Position numbers and translations under genes: made by a program. The notes below the pieces were generated by a model. That model did not search any database. It was given only the letters and a program-made list of their open reading frames with translations, and was not told the DNA's origin. From positions 44,114 to 108,113 of the forward strand of contig CAIMFY010000014.1 in NCBI GenBank assembly GCA_903840415.1: 64,000 nucleotides of DNA. Direction: 5' to 3'. Position 1 is the stretch's first letter; every line of letters begins with the position of its first letter. This document shows, in pieces, positions 46,034 through 54,120 of the stretch. Source of the DNA: an uncultured Opitutia bacterium (GTDB taxonomy: Bacteria > Verrucomicrobiota > Verrucomicrobiia > Opitutales > Opitutaceae).

Positions 46034-47380
46034 TTACGCCACTCGTTCGACGATGAGGGGCGGAGGCGTCGGCCGCTTCGGCGCAAGGCGGTAGGCGTTT
46101 TTGAAGTGATCGAGCGCCTGCTCGAGCTTGGCCTCGTCGTTGTAGTGAATCATCATGAGCGGCTCGCCTTGCTTCACTTGAGTGCCGACTTTTTTGATTT
46201 CGGAAACGCCCACGGAATGATCAACCTTGTCGTGGGGGGTGAGTTTGCCGGCACCGAGCAGATGCACGCCATGCGCGATCATCGCGGCGTTGATGGTGTG
46301 AACATAACCGCGTTTCGGGGCGGGCAATTTCCGAATGTGGCGCGCCTGCGGAAATTTATCCGGATGGTCGATGAAGGTGGTGTCACCACCTTGGGCGCGA
46401 ATGAGATCCTTGAATTTCTCGAGCGCGGAACCATCCGTGAGATGGCGTTGCACGGTCTGTTTCGCCGAGAGGGTTGAACCGGCGACGCCGGCGAGGCGGA
46501 CGATTTCCATGCCGAGTTTAAGGACGAGTTCCTTCATGTCCTCGGGGCCTTCGCCCTTGAGGAGCTTGATCGCTTCCTTGACTTCGAGCGAGGTGCCGAC
46601 GGTGTCGCCGAGCGGCTGGTTCATGTCGGTCACCAGAGCGACGCAGCGGCGCTTCATGGAGCGGCCGACGCGCGTCATCGAGCGCGCCAGTTGCTTGGCT
46701 TGCTCGAGATCCTTGATGAAGGAACCGTTGCCCCACTTCACATCGATCACGAGACCTTCGGAGCCTTCGGCGAGTTTCTTCGAGAGCACGCTGCCGGTAA
46801 TGAGCGGCAGGCTCGGGATCGTGCCGGTTTCTTTGCGCAGCGCGTAAAAGCGCGCATCGGCCGGGGCCAATTGCTCAGTCTGAGCGACGATCGCGCCGCC
46901 AATCTTGGCGAGTTGAGCGGCAAAGTGTTCGTTGGTCTGATGGCTCTTGAAGCCCGGGACCGACGCGAGTTTTTCAAGGGTATTAATGATGTAGTCGTGC
47001 TCGACACCGCACATCATCGGCACCACCACCCCACTCGCCATCGCGAGCGGCACCAACACCAGAGAAGTCTTATCGCCCACGCCACCGGTCGAGTATTTGT
47101 CGATCTTTGGCTTGGCGATGTGCGACAGGTCGATCACTTCGCCCGAGAGCATCATCTCTTCCGTCAAATCGGCCGTCTCCTGCGCCGACATGCCGGAGAA
47201 ATAAATCGCCATCGCCAGCGCCGCCAATTGGTGCTGCGGCATCTCGCCATCGAGCGTGCTGTCGATGATGTAGCGAATTTCCTCTTGGGTGAACTCGCCG
47301 CCGTCGCGCTTCTTTTCGATCAGGAATTCGAAGCTGGGCTTGATGAAACGGCGGGTCGGAATGTTACGTTTACTAGTCAT
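46034..47380 (-). CDS. Thymidine/pyrimidine-nucleoside phosphorylase family protein with altered phosphate site
   Basis: A 448-residue protein colinear with bacterial pyrimidine-nucleoside phosphorylases, which split nucleosides with phosphate. Pyrimidine-site residues are kept: the Arg of FYALRKETGTIPS, and Ser and Lys of LITGSVLSKKLAEGS. LVIDVKWGNGSF and the C-terminal barrel-hybrid domain (GVSEIKKVGTQVKQGEPL) are also present. Two phosphate-site motifs are not canonical. The usual KHSTGGVGD reads KYSTGGVGD, and the family signature SGRGLGHTGGT-D-LE is replaced by CGVEHDYIINTLEKLA without change in length. Activity on the usual substrates is uncertain. A strong terminator follows. Confidence 0.85.
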   Translation of the reverse strand: MTSKRNIPTRRFIKPSFEFLIEKKRDGGEFTQEEIRYIIDSTLDGEMPQHQLAALAMAIYFSGMSAQETADLTEEMMLSGEVIDLSHIAKPKIDKYSTGGVGDKTSLVLVPLAMASGVVVPMMCGVEHDYIINTLEKLASVPGFKSHQTNEHFAAQLAKIGGAIVAQTEQLAPADARFYALRKETGTIPSLPLITGSVLSKKLAEGSEGLVIDVKWGNGSFIKDLEQAKQLARSMTRVGRSMKRRCVALVTDMNQPLGDTVGTSLEVKEAIKLLKGEGPEDMKELVLKLGMEIVRLAGVAGSTLSAKQTVQRHLTDGSALEKFKDLIRAQGGDTTFIDHPDKFPQARHIRKLPAPKRGYVHTINAAMIAHGVHLLGAGKLTPHDKVDHSVGVSEIKKVGTQVKQGEPLMMIHYNDEAKLEQALDHFKNAYRLAPKRPTPPPLIVERVA

Positions 47381-47505
47381 TAGTGTGTGTGCGTGAAGAG
47401 ATACGGGCGACTGCCCGCGGACAGGAAAGTTTGCCAGCCAATCTGTTCCCCTGCGAAAGTCGAGCCAAAACTGGGCCGATTTTCAGGCGCCAGACATGCC
47501 GATAA

Positions 47506-47538
47506 CCGCTGGCATACGCCTACTTGCGCTACCAGCGG
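47506..47538 (-). terminator. Inverted repeat after puuD
   Basis: CCGCTGG and CCAGCGG form a perfect 7-pair stem with a 19-base loop, 13 bases past the puuD stop. It is a plausible transcript end, although there is no T run. Confidence 0.35.
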
Positions 47539-47551
47539 CCAGTCGCAACGG

Positions 47552-48751
47552 TCACTTGATCTTCGCTCCATCCGCCACCCAAGCCGCCACCACGGCACGC
47601 TCGTAGTCGGTGATCTGCGTGGCATTTCCCAATGGCATGATCCGGGTGACGACAACCACCTGGTAGATTCGCTGGGCATTCTGGACGATGCCATCCGACG
47701 TGATCAGAACCACCCCGGCAGGCGGTGCCGTAATCCCGGCAAACGTCGGCGACGGTGAGTGACACGTCACACAACGCTGACCGAGGATCGCCCGGACTTG
47801 GTCAAACGTCGCCGGCCCGTTCAGCTTTGGCAGTGGCGTGAGATGGGGCGTTGTCCACCACCCGACAATGCCAAGCAGCACGCCGCCAAAAATCGGATAA
47901 CGCCACTCAAGCACGCCCTTATGGCGGCGATTGAAAAAGTGCCGGAACGACACCGCCCCGAGCGAGAATACCGCTAGCACCGCCCACGCGTGCGGATGAC
48001 TGTAGGTCGACGCATAGTGGTTGCTGATCATGATGAACACCACCGGCAGCGTGAAGTAATTGTTGTGCACGCTGCGTTGCTTGCCGCGTTTTCCGTCCCT
48101 CGGGTCAGGCGTGCGGCCCGCGCGGAGCGCTGCCACCATCCGGCGCTGGCCGGGAATGATCACCATCGCGACGTTGGCCACCATTATGGTTCCAACGGAG
48201 GTGCCGACGTGAATGAAGGCCGCCCGACCACCCAACGTCCGCGACAAACCCCAGGCGAGGCCCGTCATGAACACAAACACGACCACACCGAGCAGAGCGT
48301 CATTTTTCCCGAGCGGCGAACGGCAGAGTGCATCGTAAACCAACCAAGAACCGATCATGCTCCCGAGCCCGATGCCCACCGCCTGCCAAGTCGTCAGCGC
48401 CGCGACGGTCGGGTCGATCATCATCGACTGTGCACGGAGCCAATAGACCAGCACGAGCAGCGCCGTCCCCGACAGCCAGGTCATGTAGGCCTCCCATTTG
48501 AACCAATGCAATTTCTCCGGCAGCACCGTCGGCGCGACCGCATATTTTTGCGGGTTGTAGAAACCGCCGCCATGCAGCGCCCACAATTCTCCAGCGATGC
48601 CTTTCTTCGCTGCGTCCGAGTTCGGCGGTGGCGGATCCAGTGAGTCGTCGAGCCAAATGAAATAGAATGAGGCCCCAATCCACGCGATGCCAGCGATGAC
48701 GTGGAGCCAGCGGATGAGCAGACTCAGAAATTCAACGAAGTGTGCGTCCAT
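47552..48751 (-). CDS. puuD: Urate hydroxylase PuuD (membrane domain plus cytochrome c)
   Basis: PuuD oxidises urate to 5-hydroxyisourate and passes electrons to the respiratory chain. The 399-residue protein has an N-terminal membrane domain of about eight helices with conserved features (WLHVIAGIAWIGASFYFIW, VHNNYFTLPVVFIMISNHY). A C-terminal cytochrome c domain has heme site CVTCH near residue 335 and a likely Met ligand in VVTRIMPLGN. The ATG at 48751 (DAHFVEFLSLLIRWLH) starts directly before helix 1; the open frame upstream overlaps argS on the other strand and is not real. No other uric-acid gene is in the window. Confidence 0.92.
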   Translation of the reverse strand: MDAHFVEFLSLLIRWLHVIAGIAWIGASFYFIWLDDSLDPPPPNSDAAKKGIAGELWALHGGGFYNPQKYAVAPTVLPEKLHWFKWEAYMTWLSGTALLVLVYWLRAQSMMIDPTVAALTTWQAVGIGLGSMIGSWLVYDALCRSPLGKNDALLGVVVFVFMTGLAWGLSRTLGGRAAFIHVGTSVGTIMVANVAMVIIPGQRRMVAALRAGRTPDPRDGKRGKQRSVHNNYFTLPVVFIMISNHYASTYSHPHAWAVLAVFSLGAVSFRHFFNRRHKGVLEWRYPIFGGVLLGIVGWWTTPHLTPLPKLNGPATFDQVRAILGQRCVTCHSPSPTFAGITAPPAGVVLITSDGIVQNAQRIYQVVVVTRIMPLGNATQITDYERAVVAAWVADGAKIK

Positions 48752-48874
48752 CGGTGCAGTAAAGCGGGCGCGATGCCAACCACGCGTCCTTCGTGATGCA
48801 ACTGCGGAAATTCTTGCGCCGCCTGACGAACTCCACGCTTGCGCGCCGCCTGCACGGTCGGGTTTCCTCGCGCG

Positions 48875-50641
48875 ATGTCCGTCTCGTTTAACATCGCCGC
48901 CGATCTTGATGCGGCACTGCAAGCCGCCGCCCTCGCCGCCGGTATCGATGGCGCCGACGTGTTTGCGCCCGAAGTTCGCACGGCCGATCCGCGGAACGGA
49001 GATTTCCAGTCGAACGGTGTCCTCGGCTACGCCAAGGCCCGCAAACTCAACCCGCGCGCCGTCGCCGAAAAACTCGTCGTCGCCCTCGCCCCCGGCGTGC
49101 GCGACCGCTGCGATGTCACCATCGCCGGCCCGGGGTTCATCAACTTCACCCTCAAACCCGCCACGCTCCTCGCGTGGCTGCGTGCCTTCGATTCCGAAGA
49201 TCATCTCCGCGCCGGCGCCGCTGCCGCGCATGCCGGCCAGACGTGGGTCGTCGATTACAGTTCCCCAAACACCGCGAAGCAGATGCATGTCGGCCACCTG
49301 CGTTCCGCCGTCATCGGTGAAGCGATTTGCCGGATGCTCGCCTTCACCGGCGCCCGCGTCATCCGCGACAATCACCTCGGCGACTGGGGCACGCAGTTCG
49401 GCAAACTCATCTACGGTTTCAAACGCTGGGCCGATCCCGCCGCGCTCGCCGCCGATCCGATCGAGGAACTGGAGCGCGTTTACAAACTCGGTCACGCCGC
49501 CACGCCCGACGATTCGCCGGAACTGAACGAAGCGCGGGCCGAACTCGTGAAACTACAGAACGGCGATCCGGAGAATTTCGCGCTCTGGAAGAAATTCTCC
49601 GACGTCTCGCTCGCCGCGTTTCAGCAGATCTACGACCGGCTCGGCATCGCATTCGACCACTGCTTGGGCGAGAGTTTCTACAACGACAAACTCGACCGCG
49701 TTTACCGTGAACTCACCGAGACCGTGCCGCCCATCGCCGAAGTGAGCGAGGGCGCGCTCGTCGTGTTTCATCTGGAACACCCGCGCTTCAAGACCCAGCC
49801 GTTTCTCATCCGCAAGGGCGACGGCGCGAGCAACTACGGCTCCACCGATCTCGCGACAGCGCTTTATCGCGCGGAGCATTTTCGCGCCGACGGCATCGTC
49901 GTCGTCACCGATTTCCGGCAGGGTGATCATTTCGAGCAGTTGTTCCTCACGGTGAAAAAATGGTTCGCCGCGAAAAAATACCGGCTGCCCGAATTGCACC
50001 ACGTCACGTTCGGCGCGGTCACCGGCGAGGACGGCAAGGCGCTGAAGACGCGCGACGGCGGCGTGATCAAATTGAAGGCGTTGCTCGACGAAGCGGTGGA
50101 TCGCGCCTTCGCGATCGTCTCCGAAAAAAATCCCGAATTATCCGAGCTCGAGCGCCGTGAGATCGCCCGCACGGTCGGCCTCGGCGCGGTGCAATACGCG
50201 GATCTCTCGCAGAACCGCAGCAGCAACTACGTGTTTTCGTGGGAAAAAATGCTCGCGCTTGACGGCAACACCGCGCCTTACCTGCTCTACGCCGTCGCCC
50301 GCATCCACTCGATTTTCCGCAAGCTCGAGATCGCGCCCAGCGATGTTTCGACCGAGTCCATCGCGTCGATGCTCGAGACGCCGGCCGAGCTTTCGCTGGC
50401 GCGCAAGCTCACGAAATTCCCCGATGGCCTCCGTCTCGCGACCGAGTCCCTGCGCCCTCATTTTCTCAGTCTCTACCTTTACGAACTCGCGGGCGAGTTC
50501 AGCGCTTTCTACACCGCCGACAAAGTTGCGGTCGACGAGCTGCCGGTGCGCGCCCGTCGACTGCTGCTGTGCGCCCGCACCCTCGTCACACTGGAGACCG
50601 GTTTACACCTCCTCGGATTGCGCACGGTTACGCGGATGTAG
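48875..50641 (+). CDS. argS: Arginyl-tRNA synthetase
   Basis: Charges tRNA-Arg. It has 588 residues. An N-terminal additional domain for tRNA recognition is followed by the class I signature YSSPNTAKQMHVGHLRS and NHLGDWGTQFGKLIYG. RKGDGASNYGSTDLATALYR and QNRSSNYVFSWEKMLALDGN, typical of the family, follow. The C-terminal anticodon-binding helical domain ends LHLLGLRTVTRM, a characteristic ending. The ATG at 48875 (SVSFNIAADLDAAL) is chosen over a TTG at 48839. Confidence 0.97.
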   Translation: MSVSFNIAADLDAALQAAALAAGIDGADVFAPEVRTADPRNGDFQSNGVLGYAKARKLNPRAVAEKLVVALAPGVRDRCDVTIAGPGFINFTLKPATLLAWLRAFDSEDHLRAGAAAAHAGQTWVVDYSSPNTAKQMHVGHLRSAVIGEAICRMLAFTGARVIRDNHLGDWGTQFGKLIYGFKRWADPAALAADPIEELERVYKLGHAATPDDSPELNEARAELVKLQNGDPENFALWKKFSDVSLAAFQQIYDRLGIAFDHCLGESFYNDKLDRVYRELTETVPPIAEVSEGALVVFHLEHPRFKTQPFLIRKGDGASNYGSTDLATALYRAEHFRADGIVVVTDFRQGDHFEQLFLTVKKWFAAKKYRLPELHHVTFGAVTGEDGKALKTRDGGVIKLKALLDEAVDRAFAIVSEKNPELSELERREIARTVGLGAVQYADLSQNRSSNYVFSWEKMLALDGNTAPYLLYAVARIHSIFRKLEIAPSDVSTESIASMLETPAELSLARKLTKFPDGLRLATESLRPHFLSLYLYELAGEFSAFYTADKVAVDELPVRARRLLLCARTLVTLETGLHLLGLRTVTRM

Positions 50642-50787
50642 TTTTCCTCCTAAAATCGCAGAAACGCGCAAGAGCATTAAAGACCGGGAATCCAACCGGC
50701 AGTCCGCGTTTTCGGTTCATCGCGTTCCAGCGATTAGTTTGTTTTTCCCACTTGCCGCTCTCCTTCGCCGCCGTCAGCTTCGCGCGC

Positions 50788-51537
50788 ATGGCCACGCAGG
50801 AAATCTATATCCGCAACGCGTCCGACACTGAGGCCCGTGGCCCCTATGGCCTGGAACAACTCACGTCACTCGCTGAAACCGGCGGTCTTACCGCCGAGAC
50901 GTTGGTTTACGACGCGACCACGGAGCAATGGGTCACGCTCGGCTCCAACGCTGAACTGATGGCGGCCGTTTTTCCGGAGAAAAAAAAGCTAGTTCTCAAG
51001 GCGAAGGAAATCAAAACCCTCAACAAGCCTGACGCCGACGCCAAGGCTATCACCGTAGACGATATGCTCGCCGCCGCCGAGGGCCGCACCGATGATACCT
51101 CCGACAAGCAGAACCCAGAAATCGCGATGATGCGCGCCGCGAAAGTTGGCATGTGGGCCATCATCCTCACGTTTGTCGTCAACGCCGCTGGCGAGGTCCT
51201 ACCCAGCGTCGATGCACTGATGTCACTCGATCCCGACCAACTTATCGCCCATCCTCTGGCGCTCCTTGGCGCCGTGGACGTTGTCCTCGCGGTGCTGCTT
51301 GGGCTTGGCATGGTCAGTCTTTACCCATTCGTGCGCTTCCGCGCCGCGCTCGGCCTAGGCTTGATGGGCTTCATGTTTTATGTTCAGGGCCAGCATCTTG
51401 GCCTGATCGAAATCGCCGTCGCTTCTGGCGGACTCTACCTCTGCACTATTTTCGTCAGCCTCGTGCCAGTGATCATCGCCGCCGCCGCCAGCGTCCTTGG
51501 AGCTGCCGCGGTGGCTTGGGGCTTTATTTCGCAGTAA
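50788..51537 (+). CDS. GYF-domain membrane protein
   Basis: A 249-residue protein. Residues 5-60 form a GYF_2-type domain (IYIRNASDTEARGPYGLEQL, TLVYDATTEQWVTLG), thought to bind proline-rich peptides. A charged linker follows, then four hydrophobic segments (from MWAIILTFVVNAAGEV to VIIAAAASVLGAAAVAWGF). The ATG at 50788 is the natural start. The next gene begins 3 bases after the stop, so the two are translated together. The role is unknown; an assembly or adaptor protein is one possibility. Confidence 0.75.
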   Translation: MATQEIYIRNASDTEARGPYGLEQLTSLAETGGLTAETLVYDATTEQWVTLGSNAELMAAVFPEKKKLVLKAKEIKTLNKPDADAKAITVDDMLAAAEGRTDDTSDKQNPEIAMMRAAKVGMWAIILTFVVNAAGEVLPSVDALMSLDPDQLIAHPLALLGAVDVVLAVLLGLGMVSLYPFVRFRAALGLGLMGFMFYVQGQHLGLIEIAVASGGLYLCTIFVSLVPVIIAAAASVLGAAAVAWGFISQ

Positions 51538-51540
51538 CTC

Positions 51541-53040
51541 GTGGTGAGCCCAGTCGAACCACTCGCCCATCCCCGATCAGTGGGCGCGAAAGTTTTTCAC
51601 TTCTGGCACAAGGAAATCTGGCTGCCCGCCCATCTCAACGATCGCTCGATTCGTGGTTGGTGGTTCGCGCTGCTTCGCGTCATTTCAATCACTTGGACGG
51701 TATTTTTTGAGACGAAAGTTCCCGCGCGTGCCGCAGCGCTCAGCTTCAGCTCGCTGCTGGGCTTTGGCCCGCTGGTCGCGATAGCCGTGCTCATCGGCGG
51801 ATTTGTCCTCGGCAACAACGCCGATCCCAACCTCGTCGCCAACCAACTCGGCACGATCGTCGAGAAAATCGCGCCGCAGTTGAAGCAGCTCGACTCGCTC
51901 AACGCCACCGGCACCCAGCCCGGCCTCGCCGTTAACCCCGACATCGTGAACCTCATCAATGGCATGATCGCCGGCGCCCGCTCCGGCTCGGCCGGCGTGC
52001 TCGGCGCACTCACACTCATCCTCATCGTCCTGCTGCTGTTCAAGAACGTCGAAGACGCGTTCAACGACATCTGGGGCGTGCACCTCGGCCGCTCGCTGCT
52101 GATGCGTGTGGTCTTCTACTGGACGATTCTCACGCTCGGCGCCGTCCTGTTCTTCGCCGCGATCGCGCTGCTCGGGGCGGGTGCGTTCGTCAACGTTTTC
52201 AATCTCTCCATCACGAAGCTCCCAGGCGGAGCGGAGCTTCTCGCCGTGCTCCGCTGGTCGCTCCCGGCGTTTTCCTTCGTGCTGCTGGTCGCGATGCTCG
52301 CGCTGGTCTACCGGATTATTCCCAACACTCGCGTCTTCTGGCGCGCGGCGTTTGCCGGCGCCTTGGTCGTCACCGCGCTCATCCTGCTCAACAACTTCGT
52401 CGCCCTGCTCTACCTCCGTCGTGTGATGCTCACGCGCAGCCTCTACGGTTCGCTCGCGCTGCCCATCGTGCTGATGATCGGCCTCTACATTTTTTGGCTC
52501 TACCTGCTCATCGGCGGCGTGATCAGCTACGCGGTGCAGAACGTCCACCTCCGCAACAGCCAGGCTGCGTGGAGCCAGCTGAACGAGACGATGCGCGAAC
52601 GCCTCTCGCTCGTCGTCCTCCTCACCATCGGCCGCCGCTTTCAAAACTGCCTCGCCCCTGTCACCGCCTCCCAACTTGGCGACCTCCTTAAAGTCCCGAC
52701 CCAGATCATCAACGAGTGCCTCAACCGCCTCGTCGAAATGAGCTTCGTCACCACGCTCCGACCCGAGGCCGGCACGCCCGCCACCGAGCACCGCTACCAA
52801 CCCGCGCGCCCACTCAACCGGATCAACCTCTACGAATTCAAGACCCTCGACGACACCCTCGGCGACGATCCCATCGGCCAAGCGCTCGAAAGCATCGATC
52901 CGATTTTATCGCACTACGATGCCGCGCTCGCGAGCATTGGGGAGCAGGAATTCTTCAAGAAAAACCTCGAAGAACTCTTCGCCGACCACCCGTTCGACGA
53001 ATCCCGACCGCCCTTCGCACTGGGCGAGCGGCCAAGCTAG
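51541..53040 (+). CDS. YihY/BrkB-family membrane protein with C-terminal winged-helix-like domain
   Basis: A 499-residue protein. The N-terminal 330 residues carry the YihY/virulence-factor BrkB six-helix pattern (FFETKVPARAAALSFSSLLG, VFWRAAFAGALVVTALIL, SLYGSLALPIVLMIGLYIFW). The cytoplasmic tail reads like a winged helix (FQNCLAPVTASQLGDLLKVP, then INECLNRLVEMSFV). Despite an old RNase BN label, the family has no proven enzymatic role. The start is GTG at 51541 (or GTG at 51544), coupled to the GYF gene. Confidence 0.85.
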   Translation: MVSPVEPLAHPRSVGAKVFHFWHKEIWLPAHLNDRSIRGWWFALLRVISITWTVFFETKVPARAAALSFSSLLGFGPLVAIAVLIGGFVLGNNADPNLVANQLGTIVEKIAPQLKQLDSLNATGTQPGLAVNPDIVNLINGMIAGARSGSAGVLGALTLILIVLLLFKNVEDAFNDIWGVHLGRSLLMRVVFYWTILTLGAVLFFAAIALLGAGAFVNVFNLSITKLPGGAELLAVLRWSLPAFSFVLLVAMLALVYRIIPNTRVFWRAAFAGALVVTALILLNNFVALLYLRRVMLTRSLYGSLALPIVLMIGLYIFWLYLLIGGVISYAVQNVHLRNSQAAWSQLNETMRERLSLVVLLTIGRRFQNCLAPVTASQLGDLLKVPTQIINECLNRLVEMSFVTTLRPEAGTPATEHRYQPARPLNRINLYEFKTLDDTLGDDPIGQALESIDPILSHYDAALASIGEQEFFKKNLEELFADHPFDESRPPFALGERPS

Positions 53041-53183
53041 CCATCGAACGGCGCGGTAACTCGAAACCCCCGACCGCCGAAGCTAACGCTTTGCGCGATC
53101 GCCAGCTTCACCTCTCGCTTCATCCATGCCCCATCCCAGCAAGGCAATCGAGTGAGGGCGAATAACACTGTTCTGCACACGCC

Positions 53184-53582
53184 ATGAAAATTGTCTCACT
53201 GCGAAAGCCACCTTTCCTCGGTTTGCTCGTGCTCGGATTGATTTTCGGGGCGCTTTGCACCTATGCGCTCGTGACCGGGAAGTTTCCTATTCCGCCCAAG
53301 GGGCATCCACTCTGGCCGCCTTACATTTTCAGGAGTGAAGACCCGATCCTTTTCCTGTTTTGGATTCGCCTGTCGACGGCGTATTTCGCGGGTATGTGCA
53401 GTATCGCTGTTTTTCGCATCGATCCGATCGAAGAAAGATTCAGTGCATGGCTGACTCCAATAGGCGCCCAACGTATTGAACGAGGTGTGAGCGATCCATT
53501 TCGGCCTCGTCGGACTGAAGGCTTTCTCACCTTTTTGGCACTAGTGGTATTCTGCATTTGCTACGTGGCAACGTTGACCTGA
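53184..53582 (+). CDS. Small three-helix membrane protein, unassigned
   Basis: A 132-residue protein not recognised. Three hydrophobic segments are visible: FLGLLVLGLIFGALCTYALV, LFWIRLSTAYFAGMCSIAVF, and a C-terminal FLTFLALVVFCICYVATLT. The coding sequence is less GC-rich than its neighbours and uses more A/T-ending codons, which hints at recent acquisition. An 8-base inverted repeat lies 62 bases past the stop. Confidence 0.65.
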   Translation: MKIVSLRKPPFLGLLVLGLIFGALCTYALVTGKFPIPPKGHPLWPPYIFRSEDPILFLFWIRLSTAYFAGMCSIAVFRIDPIEERFSAWLTPIGAQRIERGVSDPFRPRRTEGFLTFLALVVFCICYVATLT

Positions 53583-53644
53583 TAAAATGAGGAAAGAGCC
53601 GAACTCGGGCGCTACTGCCAACGTCTATATCTGTCTCGGATCGT

Positions 53645-53667
53645 GCTGGCGCACGCACCGCGCCAGC
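53645..53667 (+). terminator. Perfect GC hairpin between two small accessory genes
   Basis: GCTGGCGC and GCGCCAGC form an 8-pair stem with a 7-base loop. It probably ends the transcript of the small membrane protein. No T run. Confidence 0.45.
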
Positions 53668-53710
53668 CGGCGGCGTGGCTCACCTGTAACGTCGGTGAAG
53701 AAGACGTCCG

Positions 53711-53947
53711 ATGTTTTCTTTTAATATGAAATCAAGTGACAAAATATGCAGGAACTGCGGAAGCACGGAGCTGTTTTCTCAGGAAATTTATGCCAGGGGC
53801 CATACTGGCCCGGACTTGTTCCCCACCGGTAGTTTTTTTTCGCCCAAGTTCCATATCCGAGTTTGTGGAACGTGTGGCCTGGTGGAATGGTTTGTCCCGC
53901 CAAAGTATCTTGAAGATGTGAAGGCCGCGTTTCCACCAGAAATATGA
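53711..53947 (+). CDS. Small zinc-ribbon-like protein, unassigned
   Basis: A 78-residue protein with two Cys pairs in zinc-ribbon spacing: ICRNCGSTELFSQ and VCGTCGLVEWFVPP, about 30 residues apart. The start may be the ATG at 53711 or that at 53726 (MKSSDK). The function is unknown; such ribbons bind nucleic acid or protein. Base composition is AT-shifted like the preceding gene. Confidence 0.65.
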   Translation: MFSFNMKSSDKICRNCGSTELFSQEIYARGHTGPDLFPTGSFFSPKFHIRVCGTCGLVEWFVPPKYLEDVKAAFPPEI

Positions 53948-53965
53948 AAATCTCTAAGTTGCAAA

Positions 53966-54017
53966 AGCCGACCATTTGTCAGAACCCTGTGAGCTAACCT
54001 TCTTAGCGCTGTCGGCT
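53966..54017 (+). repeat. Widely spaced 7-base inverted repeat
   Basis: AGCCGAC and GTCGGCT face each other across 38 bases after the zinc-ribbon gene. It may be a transcript-end structure. It superficially resembles an integron recombination site but lacks the conserved core sequences at its ends. Confidence 0.25.
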
Positions 54018-54120
54018 CCAACGGAGATCGCCTTCAATCGTTGTGCGAGCTCGACGCATCGGGCACGAATTCGCCCTTGCCACGCGCGGGGTGCGACCTA
54101 GCGTCACGCGTTTTCCCCTC

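Noticed and set aside
48752..49495. N-terminal extension of the puuD frame
   Set aside because: It overlaps the conserved start of argS on the other strand and has no similarity; the first membrane helix starts at MDAHFVEF.
53966..54017. Integron attC site after the zinc-ribbon gene
   Set aside because: The inverted repeat lacks the RYYYAAC and GTTRRRY core ends, and no integrase gene is in the window.
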